A DNA stretch of 64,000 nt from Arcicella rigui (lineage in GTDB: Bacteria; Bacteroidota; Bacteroidia; Cytophagales; Spirosomataceae): contig NZ_JAYFUM010000023.1 of NCBI RefSeq assembly GCF_034929435.1, positions 68,292-132,291 of the forward strand, read 5' to 3'. Position 1 is the stretch's first letter, and the number at the start of each line of letters is the position of its first letter. The position numbers were made by a program, and so were the translations under genes. Of the stretch, positions 42,533-51,666 are shown piece after piece. The notes under the pieces are model-generated. The model did no database searches. It saw only the letters and a list, made by a program, of their open reading frames with translations, and was not told the DNA's origin.

Positions 42533-43486
42533 ATGAAAAATCATCTTTTTATACTCTTGGTATCTAGCTTTTTGTTGAGCTGTAACAAAGCAGAACCCGA
42601 ACAAATAAATAAAATTAGTACGACATCAGTGGCTACGTTAAGCCCTGCCGAAATTGCTACAAACGTAGTAATAGCTATTGGTAAAGTAGAGCCTGAACAT
42701 GAAATTGTAAGTATCTCTGCTCCAGTAGGGGGTATTATCAAAAATACTTTGAAAAAAGACGGAGAACAGGTTCAACAAGGAGAAGTTATTTTGGAATTAG
42801 AAAATGACTTGGAATTGCTCAAAATTAAGGAAATACAAACTAAAATGCTATCGCAGCAGTCACAGATTGTAGTAGAGCAAACGCAAGCCAAAGAAGTAGA
42901 GATAAACCTTGCAAACAAAAAATCTTTACTGAACAAAATTAAAAGACTAATCGAAAAAGGCGCAGAAACTCAGCAAAATTATGATGATCTTATAACAGAC
43001 ATGAGAGTTTTAGAAGTAAGCCTTGAAAGAGCAAAAGCCAGAATACAACTGACAAGTAACCAATTGAACGAATTGAATGCTCAACTGAAAACTGCTCAGA
43101 CCGAAGCACAAAAAAGGCAATTAAAATCTCCATACAATGGCGTTGTGTTGGATATGCAAATAAGTAAAGGTGAAGCTCTTAATCAGTTTTCAAAATATGC
43201 AGAAATAGCTCCGCAAGGTAGTTTGATAGTGCGTGCCGAAGTAGATGAATTGTTTAGCACAAAAGTAAAAACAAGGCAGCAAGTAAAAGTATTTTTTATA
43301 GGTAGCGAAAAAGTAATTGCTACAGGTGAAGTAACGATGGTAGCTCCCTATTTGAAAAAGAAATCCCTTTTTTCCGAAAAAGCTGATGACCAAGAAGACC
43401 GCAGAGTGCGTGAAATTCACATTGCCTTAAAAGAAACAGGAAATCTGATGATTAATTCTAAAGTTGAATGTAAAATTTCTCTCTAA
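42533..43486 (+). CDS. HlyD/DevB-type periplasmic adaptor lipoprotein
   Basis: The 317-residue protein has a lipobox SFLLSC (Cys17). It shows the membrane-fusion layout: lipoyl half-motif (APVGGIIKNTLKKDGEQVQQGEV), a long coiled coil (about 95-195), the second lipoyl half (LKSPYNGVVLDMQISKGEAL) and a beta barrel. It would link the inner-membrane ABC permease to the TolC-type channel. It starts two bases after the DUF2141 gene and ends three bases before the permease. Confidence 0.9.
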   Translation: MKNHLFILLVSSFLLSCNKAEPEQINKISTTSVATLSPAEIATNVVIAIGKVEPEHEIVSISAPVGGIIKNTLKKDGEQVQQGEVILELENDLELLKIKEIQTKMLSQQSQIVVEQTQAKEVEINLANKKSLLNKIKRLIEKGAETQQNYDDLITDMRVLEVSLERAKARIQLTSNQLNELNAQLKTAQTEAQKRQLKSPYNGVVLDMQISKGEALNQFSKYAEIAPQGSLIVRAEVDELFSTKVKTRQQVKVFFIGSEKVIATGEVTMVAPYLKKKSLFSEKADDQEDRRVREIHIALKETGNLMINSKVECKISL

Positions 43487-43489
43487 ACT

Positions 43490-44629
43490 ATGATAGTTAC
43501 AGCATTTAAGTTTATCAAATACGATAAGTCCAAAAGTATTGGCGTAGTTTTGGGCATTGTGATTAGTATTTTTTTGATTGGTCAGCAAATCGGAATTTTA
43601 GGGTTTCTCACTGGTTTGATGGGCGGCATTATCCAAAACTCTCGTCAAGACATCGGGAAAATTTGGGTCATAGACAACATCACCCAAAACGCCAACGAAT
43701 TGGGTAAATTAGACAGCAGATTATTACAAGAAATACGAAGTATTGATGGAGTTGAAAATACATTTGCGGTAGTTGCAGCAAGCAGCCTGGTCAAGTTTTC
43801 TAACGGTAAAACCTCGCCTGTACTTATTATAGGTAGCGAAGCTCCTTTATTTGTGGCGGGGCCTAATCCTACAAAAATTAATGGAGGTAAACTAACAGAT
43901 TTGGCATTTGATGGGGCTGTTTCAGCAGAATTTTTTGACCAAGCTATCTATGATAATACTGTGGAAATAGGTAAAAGGTTAGAAATTAACGGAAAAGAGG
44001 CCTATATACGTCTACAAACTAAAAATGCAAGAGGGTTCGGCGGAACTTTCTTTTATACCACGCTTAGCAAGGCAAGATATTTTAGCAATTTTCCTGAAAA
44101 CAAAGTAAGTGCTATAGCTGTACAAATCAAAAAAGGCTATGAAGTAGCCAATGTTGTCAAAAATATTAACAAGAGCATTTACGGAATTAAGGCGTGGGAT
44201 GCAGAAGAATTACGACAAACTACAGTAAGTTTTATTACCGTTTCCTCAAACATTGGTACAAGTATAGGCTCATTAGTGGTATTTGCTATTATTAGTGGAT
44301 TTTTCATTATTGGGCTTACGCTTTATTCGGCAGCACTTGACCGCATCAAAGATTATGGTACACTCAAAGCCATAGGTGCAACAGACAACTACGTTCGTAA
44401 TTTGATTTTGTTACAATCATTCATTTTTGCCTTGATAGGTTTTTGTATCGCCATACTATTATTAAATGGTTTTAAAAATGGTGTTGCCAATGCTGGACTT
44501 GTCATTAATTATTCCCCAGAGGAAATTGTAGCTCTATTTTTTATCACCGTTTTTATTTCTGTGGGAGGGTCGTTTTTCGCCATCAAGAAAATTAATAGTG
44601 TAGAACCCGCTTCTGTATTTAGAGGCTAA
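43490..44629 (+). CDS. ABC transporter permease, FtsX/DevC type
   Basis: The 379-residue protein has one N-terminal membrane segment (about 17-42), a periplasmic MacB-PCD-like domain of about 210 residues and three C-terminal segments (FAIISGFFIIGLTLYSAA onward). LDRIKDYGTLKAIGATDNYV is the coupling loop typical of the FtsX/DevC family. Two copies would form the mechanotransmitting core with the ATPase and adaptor. The short periplasmic domain is closer to DevC than to MacB. Confidence 0.9.
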   Translation: MIVTAFKFIKYDKSKSIGVVLGIVISIFLIGQQIGILGFLTGLMGGIIQNSRQDIGKIWVIDNITQNANELGKLDSRLLQEIRSIDGVENTFAVVAASSLVKFSNGKTSPVLIIGSEAPLFVAGPNPTKINGGKLTDLAFDGAVSAEFFDQAIYDNTVEIGKRLEINGKEAYIRLQTKNARGFGGTFFYTTLSKARYFSNFPENKVSAIAVQIKKGYEVANVVKNINKSIYGIKAWDAEELRQTTVSFITVSSNIGTSIGSLVVFAIISGFFIIGLTLYSAALDRIKDYGTLKAIGATDNYVRNLILLQSFIFALIGFCIAILLLNGFKNGVANAGLVINYSPEEIVALFFITVFISVGGSFFAIKKINSVEPASVFRG

Positions 44630-44643
44630 AACTTTAAACAATA

Positions 44644-45981
44644 ATGAAAAAAATACTTCTCATTTTCAATATTTTGCTATGTCATTCTTCATTAGCCCAA
44701 ATTACGTTAAAAGAGTGCATAGAAAATGGTTTAGCAAATAAAGCTACTATTAAATCCGCCAAAACGGAAGTATTGATAGCCAACTTACAACGGTTGGAAA
44801 GTAAAGGAAAATTTTTGCCACAAATTACTTTAGCTTATGATTATCGATACAACCCTATTATTGCAAGCCAAATTGTACCTGTTGGGCAGTTTTCACTCGA
44901 GCCTTCAAACGAGACAAGAGCTATTCAATTTGGTACAAATTGGCAACAAAATGCTGGGCTTACAGTATATCAGCCTATTATTGATTTGGCTATAAAAAGC
45001 CGCTTTGTAGAAAGTAAAATAAATGAAACACTTGCGAATATTGATTTAAAAAAAGTAGAAGAAGATTTGACATTTGAAATTGTAAAAACATATAGCCGTA
45101 TCCTCACTTTGGGTTTTCAGGTAGAGGAAAGTGTCAGTGATACGCTCCGCAGTTTTCATTCATATAGTCTTTTCAATACTAAATTCAAAGAAGGAAAGTT
45201 ACTTAAAACAGAATTGAACAAGGGTCTCGTCAATCATTATGCAAATCTGGCTACCTATAAAAAAGCATTGTCATTGTTTATCAATGAAAAAATATACTTA
45301 CATTATTTAACAAACATTGATTTAGAGAGAGTCTTAACAGCCTCCTTTACACCTATTCCTCCAAATATGTTGGCAGAGAACACCTTACAAACTGATGAAT
45401 TGCGGACAGAGAATTCTATGGAATTTCAAAAATTATTATCAAAAGAAACATTAATAACCCAACAAATTAAAACTGAAAAGGCGAAGTATATGCCTACGGT
45501 CGGTTTACAAAGTTTTGTAGGAGCGAACCAGTTTAGCCAAGGCTTCACACCTTTTAAAAGAGATTCGTGGTTTGGCAATAGTTATGTAGGTCTTTCCGTA
45601 AAACTATCCATTTTTTCTCCAGATAAATCTATAAACGCCGATAAGCAAAAGAAAAACCAATTAATGATGATTGGTTATCAGAAAGAAGACTTGACATTTC
45701 AAAAACGTAAAGAATTATTGCAAATAGTAGTTGAACTTGAACGCCTGCAAACAGAACGACACCTTGCCCAAAATACTGTTACCGTACTTCACGAAAGTGT
45801 TAAATTGTATCAAGAACGGCTACAAGATGGGCAGTTTGTTGCATCGGAGTTAAATATACAGGAGGCTGATTTACAAAAAAATATACTCTACGTTAAGCAA
45901 CTAAACGAGCAGTTTAATAAGACATTGATTGAAAAGCTCTATATCACAGGTAGCTTCATGGAAAACAGGAAAAAACTATAA
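44644..45981 (+). CDS. TolC family outer-membrane efflux protein
   Basis: The 445-residue protein has a signal peptide (ending LAQ) and two related halves, each with long helices (about 20-215 and 250-440). ITLKECIENGLANKATIKSAK is the typical N-terminal TolC/OEP motif. It would form the trimeric channel for the ABC exporter. It lies 14 bases after the permease gene. Confidence 0.9.
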   Translation: MKKILLIFNILLCHSSLAQITLKECIENGLANKATIKSAKTEVLIANLQRLESKGKFLPQITLAYDYRYNPIIASQIVPVGQFSLEPSNETRAIQFGTNWQQNAGLTVYQPIIDLAIKSRFVESKINETLANIDLKKVEEDLTFEIVKTYSRILTLGFQVEESVSDTLRSFHSYSLFNTKFKEGKLLKTELNKGLVNHYANLATYKKALSLFINEKIYLHYLTNIDLERVLTASFTPIPPNMLAENTLQTDELRTENSMEFQKLLSKETLITQQIKTEKAKYMPTVGLQSFVGANQFSQGFTPFKRDSWFGNSYVGLSVKLSIFSPDKSINADKQKKNQLMMIGYQKEDLTFQKRKELLQIVVELERLQTERHLAQNTVTVLHESVKLYQERLQDGQFVASELNIQEADLQKNILYVKQLNEQFNKTLIEKLYITGSFMENRKKL

Positions 45982-45986
45982 AGTTT

Positions 45987-46391
45987 ATGGAACGGGAATG
46001 TATCGAAACAAATGATAAATCCATAATTTTATCACACTTTTTGGCTCAAGAGTTTGGATTTGAACTACTGAAAGTACAAACAGATAAAGATTGTTTTTGT
46101 TTGAAAATAATAAGTAAAAAAGATACACCTAATAAGTTAGCTCAGAGACTAGAACCTGTTCTCTTCAAAGCTATTGAAATATTAAACTATTTGTTGTATT
46201 CTTCAAATACGTTTGAACCTTCTTCCTGGTATTTTATCAATTTGCATCCAAAGATATTAGTATCAAATACCTTTTTGATAGAGGTAGATTATTTTCTTAC
46301 CTCAGAAGAAATAATTTATTTTGAAGCCTACTGCTACGATGAATTTGATAAGCTTGTTGCAAAAGCTGGGCGTATGATGTTACGACAATAA
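45987..46391 (+). CDS. Small protein, possible hotdog fold
   Basis: A 134-residue soluble protein that starts five bases after the TolC-type gene, so it is very likely the last gene of the exporter operon. A long central helix (LFKAIEILNYLLYSS) and five strands ending FLTSEEIIYFEAYCYDEFDK recall the hotdog fold of acyl thioesterases and dehydratases, but there is no clear catalytic signature. If correct, the exported molecule could carry an acyl chain. The family assignment is a guess. Confidence 0.6.
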   Translation: MERECIETNDKSIILSHFLAQEFGFELLKVQTDKDCFCLKIISKKDTPNKLAQRLEPVLFKAIEILNYLLYSSNTFEPSSWYFINLHPKILVSNTFLIEVDYFLTSEEIIYFEAYCYDEFDKLVAKAGRMMLRQ

Positions 46392-46447
46392 CAAACAGAT
46401 GGATTAATTTATTTTTAATATTTACACCAACTTGTTAAAGAAATTTA

Positions 46448-46620
46448 ATGGGATTGAAACGCTATGAAATCAAATCAAAAAACTATGAGTCGTTGTTTAT
46501 CAAAATCACTCTACCCAGCAAATTAGTAAAGCGAACAATCACATCTTAACTAATATTTGGTTAATTGGTAGAGACTATGGTAACAAACATTTTCGAAAAA
46601 TACTTAAAACTAATAAAGAT
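46448..46620 (+). other. Non-coding stretch with a short degenerate frame
   Basis: A 33-codon frame (46448-46549) beginning GLKRYEIKSKNYESLF ends in TAA. It matches nothing I know and has no relation to the gene after it. The rest of this 230-bp space shows no hairpin or repeat. Confidence 0.3.
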
Positions 46621-46959
46621 ATGAAACGTTATTGTTTAACCTTAAATTTAAAAGATGATGAAGATTTAATCGCTCAATACCAACAACTGTATGAGAAGAT
46701 GAGGATTGAAATTGAAGCAGCGATAATTGATTCTGGTATTTTGAATATGGAAATTTATCGCATCGACACCCGTCTATTTATGGTAATAGATACTGTTGAT
46801 GATTTCTCTTTCGAAGCTAAAAATAATCTGGACATAAAATATCCTAAAAAACAGGAATGGGAAAGCTTAATATGCAAATACCAAAAAATTTTACCAATTG
46901 AGAAAAATTATAAAAAATGGGTATTAATGAATACAATATATGAGTTGAATTCATGGTAA
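46621..46959 (+). CDS. L-rhamnose/L-fucose mutarotase-like protein, probably inactive
   Basis: The 112-residue protein fits the RhaM (DUF718) family: a dimeric ferredoxin-like barrel with the central SGILNMEIYRIDTRLFMVI and the end KKWVLMNTIYEL. In E. coli RhaM a His at position 22 is catalytic; here Tyr24 takes its place (QYQQLYEKM). The gene is isolated, with no rhamnose or fucose enzymes nearby, and lies in a decaying region. It may be a relic or have a different ligand. Confidence 0.75.
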   Translation: MKRYCLTLNLKDDEDLIAQYQQLYEKMRIEIEAAIIDSGILNMEIYRIDTRLFMVIDTVDDFSFEAKNNLDIKYPKKQEWESLICKYQKILPIEKNYKKWVLMNTIYELNSW

Positions 46960-47349
46960 ATATTAGCATTTAAAATGCTAAACACTACTTAATTTAGTAA
47001 GATGTTTAAAAGTTATATTTGGTAAAATTCAGCTTTTATTTAGGAGTATTTGGCAATTGTAGAGTAATATCTATGCTTCAGCAGAATTTGTTGTGTTTGT
47101 GTAATGCGACTTCAGCATAGTCTTTTACATGCCTTCGGAAAGAAGTTTAGCCTCCCAAAAGCCCATCTCCACTTGACAGGAACGAAGTCTTTTGCCGATG
47201 GAGATTGTGATGCAAATTCAACTTCAAGTACAACGATATTATCGTAAACCCAATTGTAAAATACCTTTTTATTGGAATCATCAACCAATATTTTTTGTGT
47301 TCTATTCAAGAAGCCTAAACAGTACTCTACCAACAGACGAGCTTTCGCT

Positions 47350-47549
47350 CCCTCAATCAGCGTAGTGTTTTCACTACGTCGTTGTGTTCGCCAATCTCAT
47401 GATTAGCAAAAATGCGATAGCATTTTATAGGGTATTTAATAGGGGAAAAATCGTTTGGTCTTATTACTAAAATGGAGTTTTTATATCAAGTTGAGCGTGA
47501 CGCTCTTTTTGCTTTTAGGTCGTAGGAACGTTTCGCTTAACCAACGACC
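47350..47549. mobile_element. Palindrome-rich element, copy A
   Basis: 200 bp nearly identical to 47710-47906. It is a chain of small palindromes: GCGTAGTG-TTTT-CACTACGTC, CCAATCTCATGATTAG, AAATGCGATAGCATTTT, GAGCGTGACGCTC and a terminal GTCGTAGGAACG...ACCAACGAC. Between them an identical 40-base stretch (ATCGTTTGGTCTTATTACTA onward) is conserved. There is no open frame of note. It could fold as a multi-hairpin RNA. Confidence 0.75.
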
Positions 47550-47679
47550 TACTTGGAGAATCAGTGGAATATTTTTATAAAGCTAAATCAATTCTGCCAT
47601 TGAAAAAAACATAATACTTTTGAAAAAGCTTTTGTTTATCCAAGTATATTTGAAATATAATTTAATATTTACTTGAATA

Positions 47680-47955
47680 ATGATACAAAGAGCCTTGATT
47701 TCTGAATTACCCTCGCTCAGCGTAGTGTTTTACTACGTCGTTGTATTCACCAATCTCATGATTGGCAAAATGCTATAGCATTTTATAAGGTGTTGGATAG
47801 GGAAAAATCGTTTGGTCTTATTACTAAAATGGAGTTTTTATATCAAGTTGAGCGTGACGCTCTTTTTACTTTTGGGTCGTAGGAACGCTTCGCTTAACCA
47901 ACGACCAGTTGCTATACTTTCGCTTCAAAGAGTAAATCAATGAAGCTATTAATCC
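47680..47955 (+). pseudogene. Remnant of a DUF4143 ATPase gene interrupted by element B
   Basis: At 47680 the bases coding MIQRALISEL match the start of the intact ATPase at 38372 (MIHRELSSEL) in 23 of 30 positions. The match stops at GAATTAC where the palindromic element begins. It resumes after the element with AGAGTAAATCA (about 47930), which is the next part of the intact gene (CTTTTTAGAGTAAATCAC), and then decays. An imperfect hairpin (47641-47675) precedes it, as one precedes the intact gene. Confidence 0.65.
47710..47906. mobile_element. Palindrome-rich element, copy B
   Basis: 197 bp, differing from copy A by a few substitutions and small gaps. The left end CCCTCGCTCAGCGTAGTG is also close to the left end of the element at 37474 (CCCTCGCTTGGCGTAGTT). 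It stands inside a DUF4143 gene remnant, which is direct evidence that it inserted there. Confidence 0.75.
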
Positions 47956-48257
47956 TGTAATATAATACTTACTCAATCTTCTCCAAAATTCACAAATGCC
48001 TGCAACTATCACTTTTTCAATAAAAAAAATAAAATTTTGATTATAAAAGTTGATTTCGTATTATTGTATCAAAATGATAAATTACCAAATAATTTTAACA
48101 TCAACATTCTTAATCATTGTATAAATCCTCTTGTTTCGCATTTTTGCTGAAATAAGTGGGGCGAAGCGTACCCAAGATTGATTTTTCAACCTTTCAAAAT
48201 AGTCAATCAAAAACACAATTATATATAATTATTAATTATTTCAATTTTACGAATGCA

Positions 48258-49217
48258 ATGACTAACAGAAGAGATTTTCTAAAAACAATTGGAGTAGCGA
48301 GTGCTGGGGCAATGTTGGCACAGTCGGATTTATTCGCAAAGCAGTTGATGGCAAAACCAAAACAAATTGGTCTTCAGCTTTATACACTTCGTGAAGAATT
48401 AGCCAAAGATGCCAAAGGTACTATCAGTAAAGTGGCTCAGATTGGCTTCAACCATGTTGAAACATTTTTCAATTATTCTGGTGATGCAAGCAAGGATTTG
48501 TTCTGGGGAATGAAACCTGCTGAATTGAAACAGGTATTTGCAGACAATAATCTAAAATCGTACAGCGGTCACTATCAATTGAACGATTATCTTACACCCA
48601 ACAATGGTAAAGATGATGCGTTGAAAACACAAATCGATATTGTTGCTACTTTAGGACAAAAGTACTTAATCGTGCCAGTTCCTCCATTTGGGTTAATTGA
48701 TAAAATGACGATTGACGACTATAAATTTATGGCTGAACAATTCAACAAAGCTGGCGAATTGGCTCATAAATCAGGGGTTCAATTGGGTTATCATAATCAC
48801 TTCTGGGAGTTTAAACATTTACAAGGCGAAAAATCTGGTTTGGATGTATTGCTTGAAGAAACACAAAAAGATTTATTAAGCTTTGAATTAGATTTGTTCT
48901 GGACAGTAAAAGCGGGTAAAGACCCAGTAGAATTGTTCAAGAAACATCCTAAGCGTTTTGTGATGTGGCACGTGAAAGATATTGATAAACAATTTGCGAA
49001 AGCGGTTTACCCTGCGGCAGCACAACAAGGTATTTTTACTACTTTGCGTGAAGTGAAATTTACAGAAGTTGGTACGGGTGCGGTGAATTTCAAAGAAATT
49101 TTCAATCATACGCAAGACCTTCAAAATATCTTTGTTGAACAAGACCAAATTTATAGAGATGATAAATTTGAGAGTGTTAAAATGAGTTATGATTATATCA
49201 AAAACAATTTGATTTAG
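48258..49217 (+). CDS. Sugar phosphate isomerase/epimerase family protein, Tat-exported
   Basis: The ATG at 48258 gives 319 residues; a longer frame from 48156 lacks a signal. The start is a twin-arginine signal (MTNRRDFLKTIGVAS). The rest is a xylose-isomerase-like TIM barrel (IGLQLYTLREEL, QIGFNHVETF, GYHNHFWEF, ELDLFWTVKAG) with metal-binding E/D/H residues. Exported members act on free sugars or 3-keto sugars rather than phosphates. It faces the PQQ dehydrogenase and shares a terminator with it. Confidence 0.88.
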   Translation: MTNRRDFLKTIGVASAGAMLAQSDLFAKQLMAKPKQIGLQLYTLREELAKDAKGTISKVAQIGFNHVETFFNYSGDASKDLFWGMKPAELKQVFADNNLKSYSGHYQLNDYLTPNNGKDDALKTQIDIVATLGQKYLIVPVPPFGLIDKMTIDDYKFMAEQFNKAGELAHKSGVQLGYHNHFWEFKHLQGEKSGLDVLLEETQKDLLSFELDLFWTVKAGKDPVELFKKHPKRFVMWHVKDIDKQFAKAVYPAAAQQGIFTTLREVKFTEVGTGAVNFKEIFNHTQDLQNIFVEQDQIYRDDKFESVKMSYDYIKNNLI

Positions 49218-49314
49218 ATTGATATTGTAGAGATTGGTAATTAGTATTTTCAAAACTCTAATTATCAGCTACTTATAATAATATTTGCTTAAATTGTATT
49301 GATTAATTAGCAAA

Positions 49315-49364
49315 GAAATAGCCATTCCCAATAGTTCGCTATTGGAAATGGCTATTTCGTTTTT
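49315..49364. terminator. Bidirectional terminator with UUCG loop
   Basis: A 20-bp stem (49315-49334 with 49339-49358, one mismatch) closes a TTCG loop and is followed by GTTTTTT on the plus strand. It separates two convergent genes and serves both. Confidence 0.9.
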
Positions 49365-49370
49365 TAAACT

Positions 49371-51494
49371 TTAAAGAGCAAAAGCAATGTAACTATCACC
49401 TTTTTTTGTCCCCAATTTTGTGCCACCACAAGCCACTACAATATATTGTTTTCCTTTGATTTGATAAGTACTTGGCGTAGCAAAACCTGCCGCTGGGAGT
49501 TTGGTTTCCCAAAGTATTTCGCCTGTTTTTTTATCGAAAATTCTAAACATTCCATCTTTTGTGGCCGCAATAAAGAGCAAACCGCTGGCAGTGACTACTG
49601 GGCCTCCATAATTTTCTGAGCCTGTGGTTGGAATTCCTTTAGCTTTTAGTTCGGGATATTCGCCAAAAGGTTTTTGCCATAAATGCTTGCCCGTGTTCAA
49701 ATCAATGGCGGTTAGCGTTCCCCACGGCGGACGAATACCGGGATACCCCTTGCTATCAATAAATTTATTGTAGCCATTGAAACTATAAGGAATATATGGT
49801 TTTTTGTCTTTTGTGTTTTCTGCCGAAGCTTCTACTTTTTCATCTCCAAACAAAAACGCTACAATCGCCTGTTTGTCTTTTGCTGAAAGATGTCCAAAAC
49901 CGGGCATCATACCTTTGCCTGAATTAATAATTTTACCGACGTACTCTCGGTCTTTTCGCTGACCAATGTCCACCAAAGAAGGATAACCACTCACTGGATT
50001 TCCCTTGCGTTCTGCTCCGTGACAAACTGAACAAGTAGCCGAATAAAGGCGTTGACCAGTACTTTGGTGGGCTAATTCTTCTGATTTTGGGGTAGGTTTC
50101 AAACTGAAAACCCAAGCCATTTCGTTGGCATTTACATACATAATGCCGTCGGGGTCAACGGCTGCACCGCCCCATTCTGCACCGCCGTCTGCTCCGGGGT
50201 ATAGTAAAGTTTCTTTTTTTCCTAAAGGTTGAAAAACGCCTTTGTTAGATTTTCGATACGTTTCTAACAAAGCCGCTTTGTCGTCTGAATACGGATTTAT
50301 GTCTTTTTCTGAAATGGTTTGTCGAGCAAAAGCCGCTGGCAAAGTAGGAATCGGCTGGGTCGCCCAAGTACTTTCTTCGGGCAAACTTGATTTTGGAAAA
50401 GGCTTTTCTTCAATCGGAAATAAAGGTTTTCCCGTTACTCTATCAAAAACAAAAACGTGTCCCGATTTGGTTACTTGTGCCACAGCGTCAATACTTTTTC
50501 CTTTGTGTTTTACCGTAATTAAATTGGGCGGAGCAGGCAAATCTTTGTCCCAAATATCATGGTGAACCGTTTGAAAATGCCATAATCTTTTACCAGTACG
50601 AGCGTCAAGTGCGATGAGACAGTTGGCAAAAAGGTTTTTACCTTTGCGATTTCCGCCATAAAAATCAAAAGCAGCCGAACCCGTTGGTACATAAATAATT
50701 CCTCTTTTGCGGTCTACGGCCATGCCTGCCCAGTTGTTTGCTCCGCCGACTTCGGTATTTTTATAAGCATTTTTTGGCCAAGTTTCGTAGCCGTACTCCT
50801 TGGGCTGGGGAATGGTATGAAAAACCCAAGCTAATTTTCCAGTTCGTACATTAAAAGCTTGAATATTGCCCAAAGCCGCATCTGCACCTTCCGAAAGTCG
50901 AAGCGGCATCACGATTAAATCTTCAAACAAAGTACCGGGCGTATTTGAAACAGCAAATTTATTTTCGGCATTTTTTCCTAAACCTTCTTTAATACTTACT
51001 CGTCCGTTATCGCCAAATGAAGGAATTTTTGTGCCTTTATTCGCATCAATGGCATAAAGCCAAGCTCCGAGTGTATATAAAATTCTGGCAGGTTCGGATG
51101 AATTTGCCTCTTTACTTTCCCAGTATGTAACGCCTCTTAAAGTATTTAAAGCCGAAGTTCCTGTCTCTTTAAATTTCCATAATTCTTTACCTGTGCTGGC
51201 ATCAAGGGCGAATAAATGATTGGAAGCTGTTACGCCGTAAAGTTTTCCTTTTACGATAATCGGGTTGCATTGTACCTGACCAGAGTCAAGCGAATGATAT
51301 TCCCAAGCTACTTTTAGTTGACTTACATTATCCTTATTGATTTGCGTCAGGGTCGAATAATGGTTTCTGTCTGGTCCGCCCAAGTACTCCGCCCAATCGG
51401 TATCACTGTCTGTAATGTTTTGCGTGGCTGGTAAATAGGCAGCCGATAAGCCCAAAAGCCCTAAAAGACTGGAAAGTAAAAATGCTTTTTTCAT
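49371..51494 (-). CDS. PQQ-dependent dehydrogenase with internal cytochrome c
   Basis: The ATG at 51494 gives 707 residues with a Sec signal peptide; a TTG nine bases upstream is less likely. The eight-bladed quinoprotein propeller shows W-motif repeats (LFALDASTGKELWKF, IQAFNVRTGKLAWVF, LTAIDLNTGKHLWQK). A small cytochrome c domain with CSVCH (C488, C491, H492) and a likely Met ligand (GMMPGFGH) is inserted near residues 475-565, which is typical of Bacteroidota members. It oxidises an alcohol or aldose in the periplasm and passes electrons to its own haem. No PQQ synthesis gene is in the window. Confidence 0.92.
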   Translation of the reverse strand: MKKAFLLSSLLGLLGLSAAYLPATQNITDSDTDWAEYLGGPDRNHYSTLTQINKDNVSQLKVAWEYHSLDSGQVQCNPIIVKGKLYGVTASNHLFALDASTGKELWKFKETGTSALNTLRGVTYWESKEANSSEPARILYTLGAWLYAIDANKGTKIPSFGDNGRVSIKEGLGKNAENKFAVSNTPGTLFEDLIVMPLRLSEGADAALGNIQAFNVRTGKLAWVFHTIPQPKEYGYETWPKNAYKNTEVGGANNWAGMAVDRKRGIIYVPTGSAAFDFYGGNRKGKNLFANCLIALDARTGKRLWHFQTVHHDIWDKDLPAPPNLITVKHKGKSIDAVAQVTKSGHVFVFDRVTGKPLFPIEEKPFPKSSLPEESTWATQPIPTLPAAFARQTISEKDINPYSDDKAALLETYRKSNKGVFQPLGKKETLLYPGADGGAEWGGAAVDPDGIMYVNANEMAWVFSLKPTPKSEELAHQSTGQRLYSATCSVCHGAERKGNPVSGYPSLVDIGQRKDREYVGKIINSGKGMMPGFGHLSAKDKQAIVAFLFGDEKVEASAENTKDKKPYIPYSFNGYNKFIDSKGYPGIRPPWGTLTAIDLNTGKHLWQKPFGEYPELKAKGIPTTGSENYGGPVVTASGLLFIAATKDGMFRIFDKKTGEILWETKLPAAGFATPSTYQIKGKQYIVVACGGTKLGTKKGDSYIAFAL

Positions 51495-51615
51495 AGAAAA
51501 CAAGATTGATAAATTTTATTCATTTCGTATTTACGAATGTTTAAAACATAAGCAATTTAAGATTTTATATTAAAAAGCTAATCCTGATAAGTAGCGACAG
51601 CCTATTTAAAAGAAA

Positions 51616-51645
51616 AACGTCAAGAAAGTTAACTTCCTTGACGTT
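51616..51645 (-). terminator. Terminator of the secreted esterase gene
   Basis: AACGTCAAGAAAGTT meets AACTTCCTTGACGTT without a loop gap (one mismatch), and read on the minus strand it is followed by TTTCTTTT. It lies 22 bases past the esterase stop. Confidence 0.75.
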
Positions 51646-51666
51646 GCTAAAAATCATGTATCAATA

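Larger units (their letters stand above)
46960..48257. other. Gene-poor region with palindromic elements and gene remnants
   Basis: These 1.3 kb contain no full gene. Contents: a 73-codon minus-strand frame (47112-47333) without recognisable domain, two copies of a 200-bp palindrome-rich element (47350 and 47710), the remnant of a DUF4143 ATPase start (47680), and AT-rich sequence before the sugar isomerase gene. A minus-strand relation of the 73-codon frame to a real protein could not be established. Confidence 0.6.

Noticed and set aside
47112..47333. 73-codon minus-strand frame as a gene
   Set aside because: No recognisable domain, no start context, and it lies in a region of remnants and repeats.
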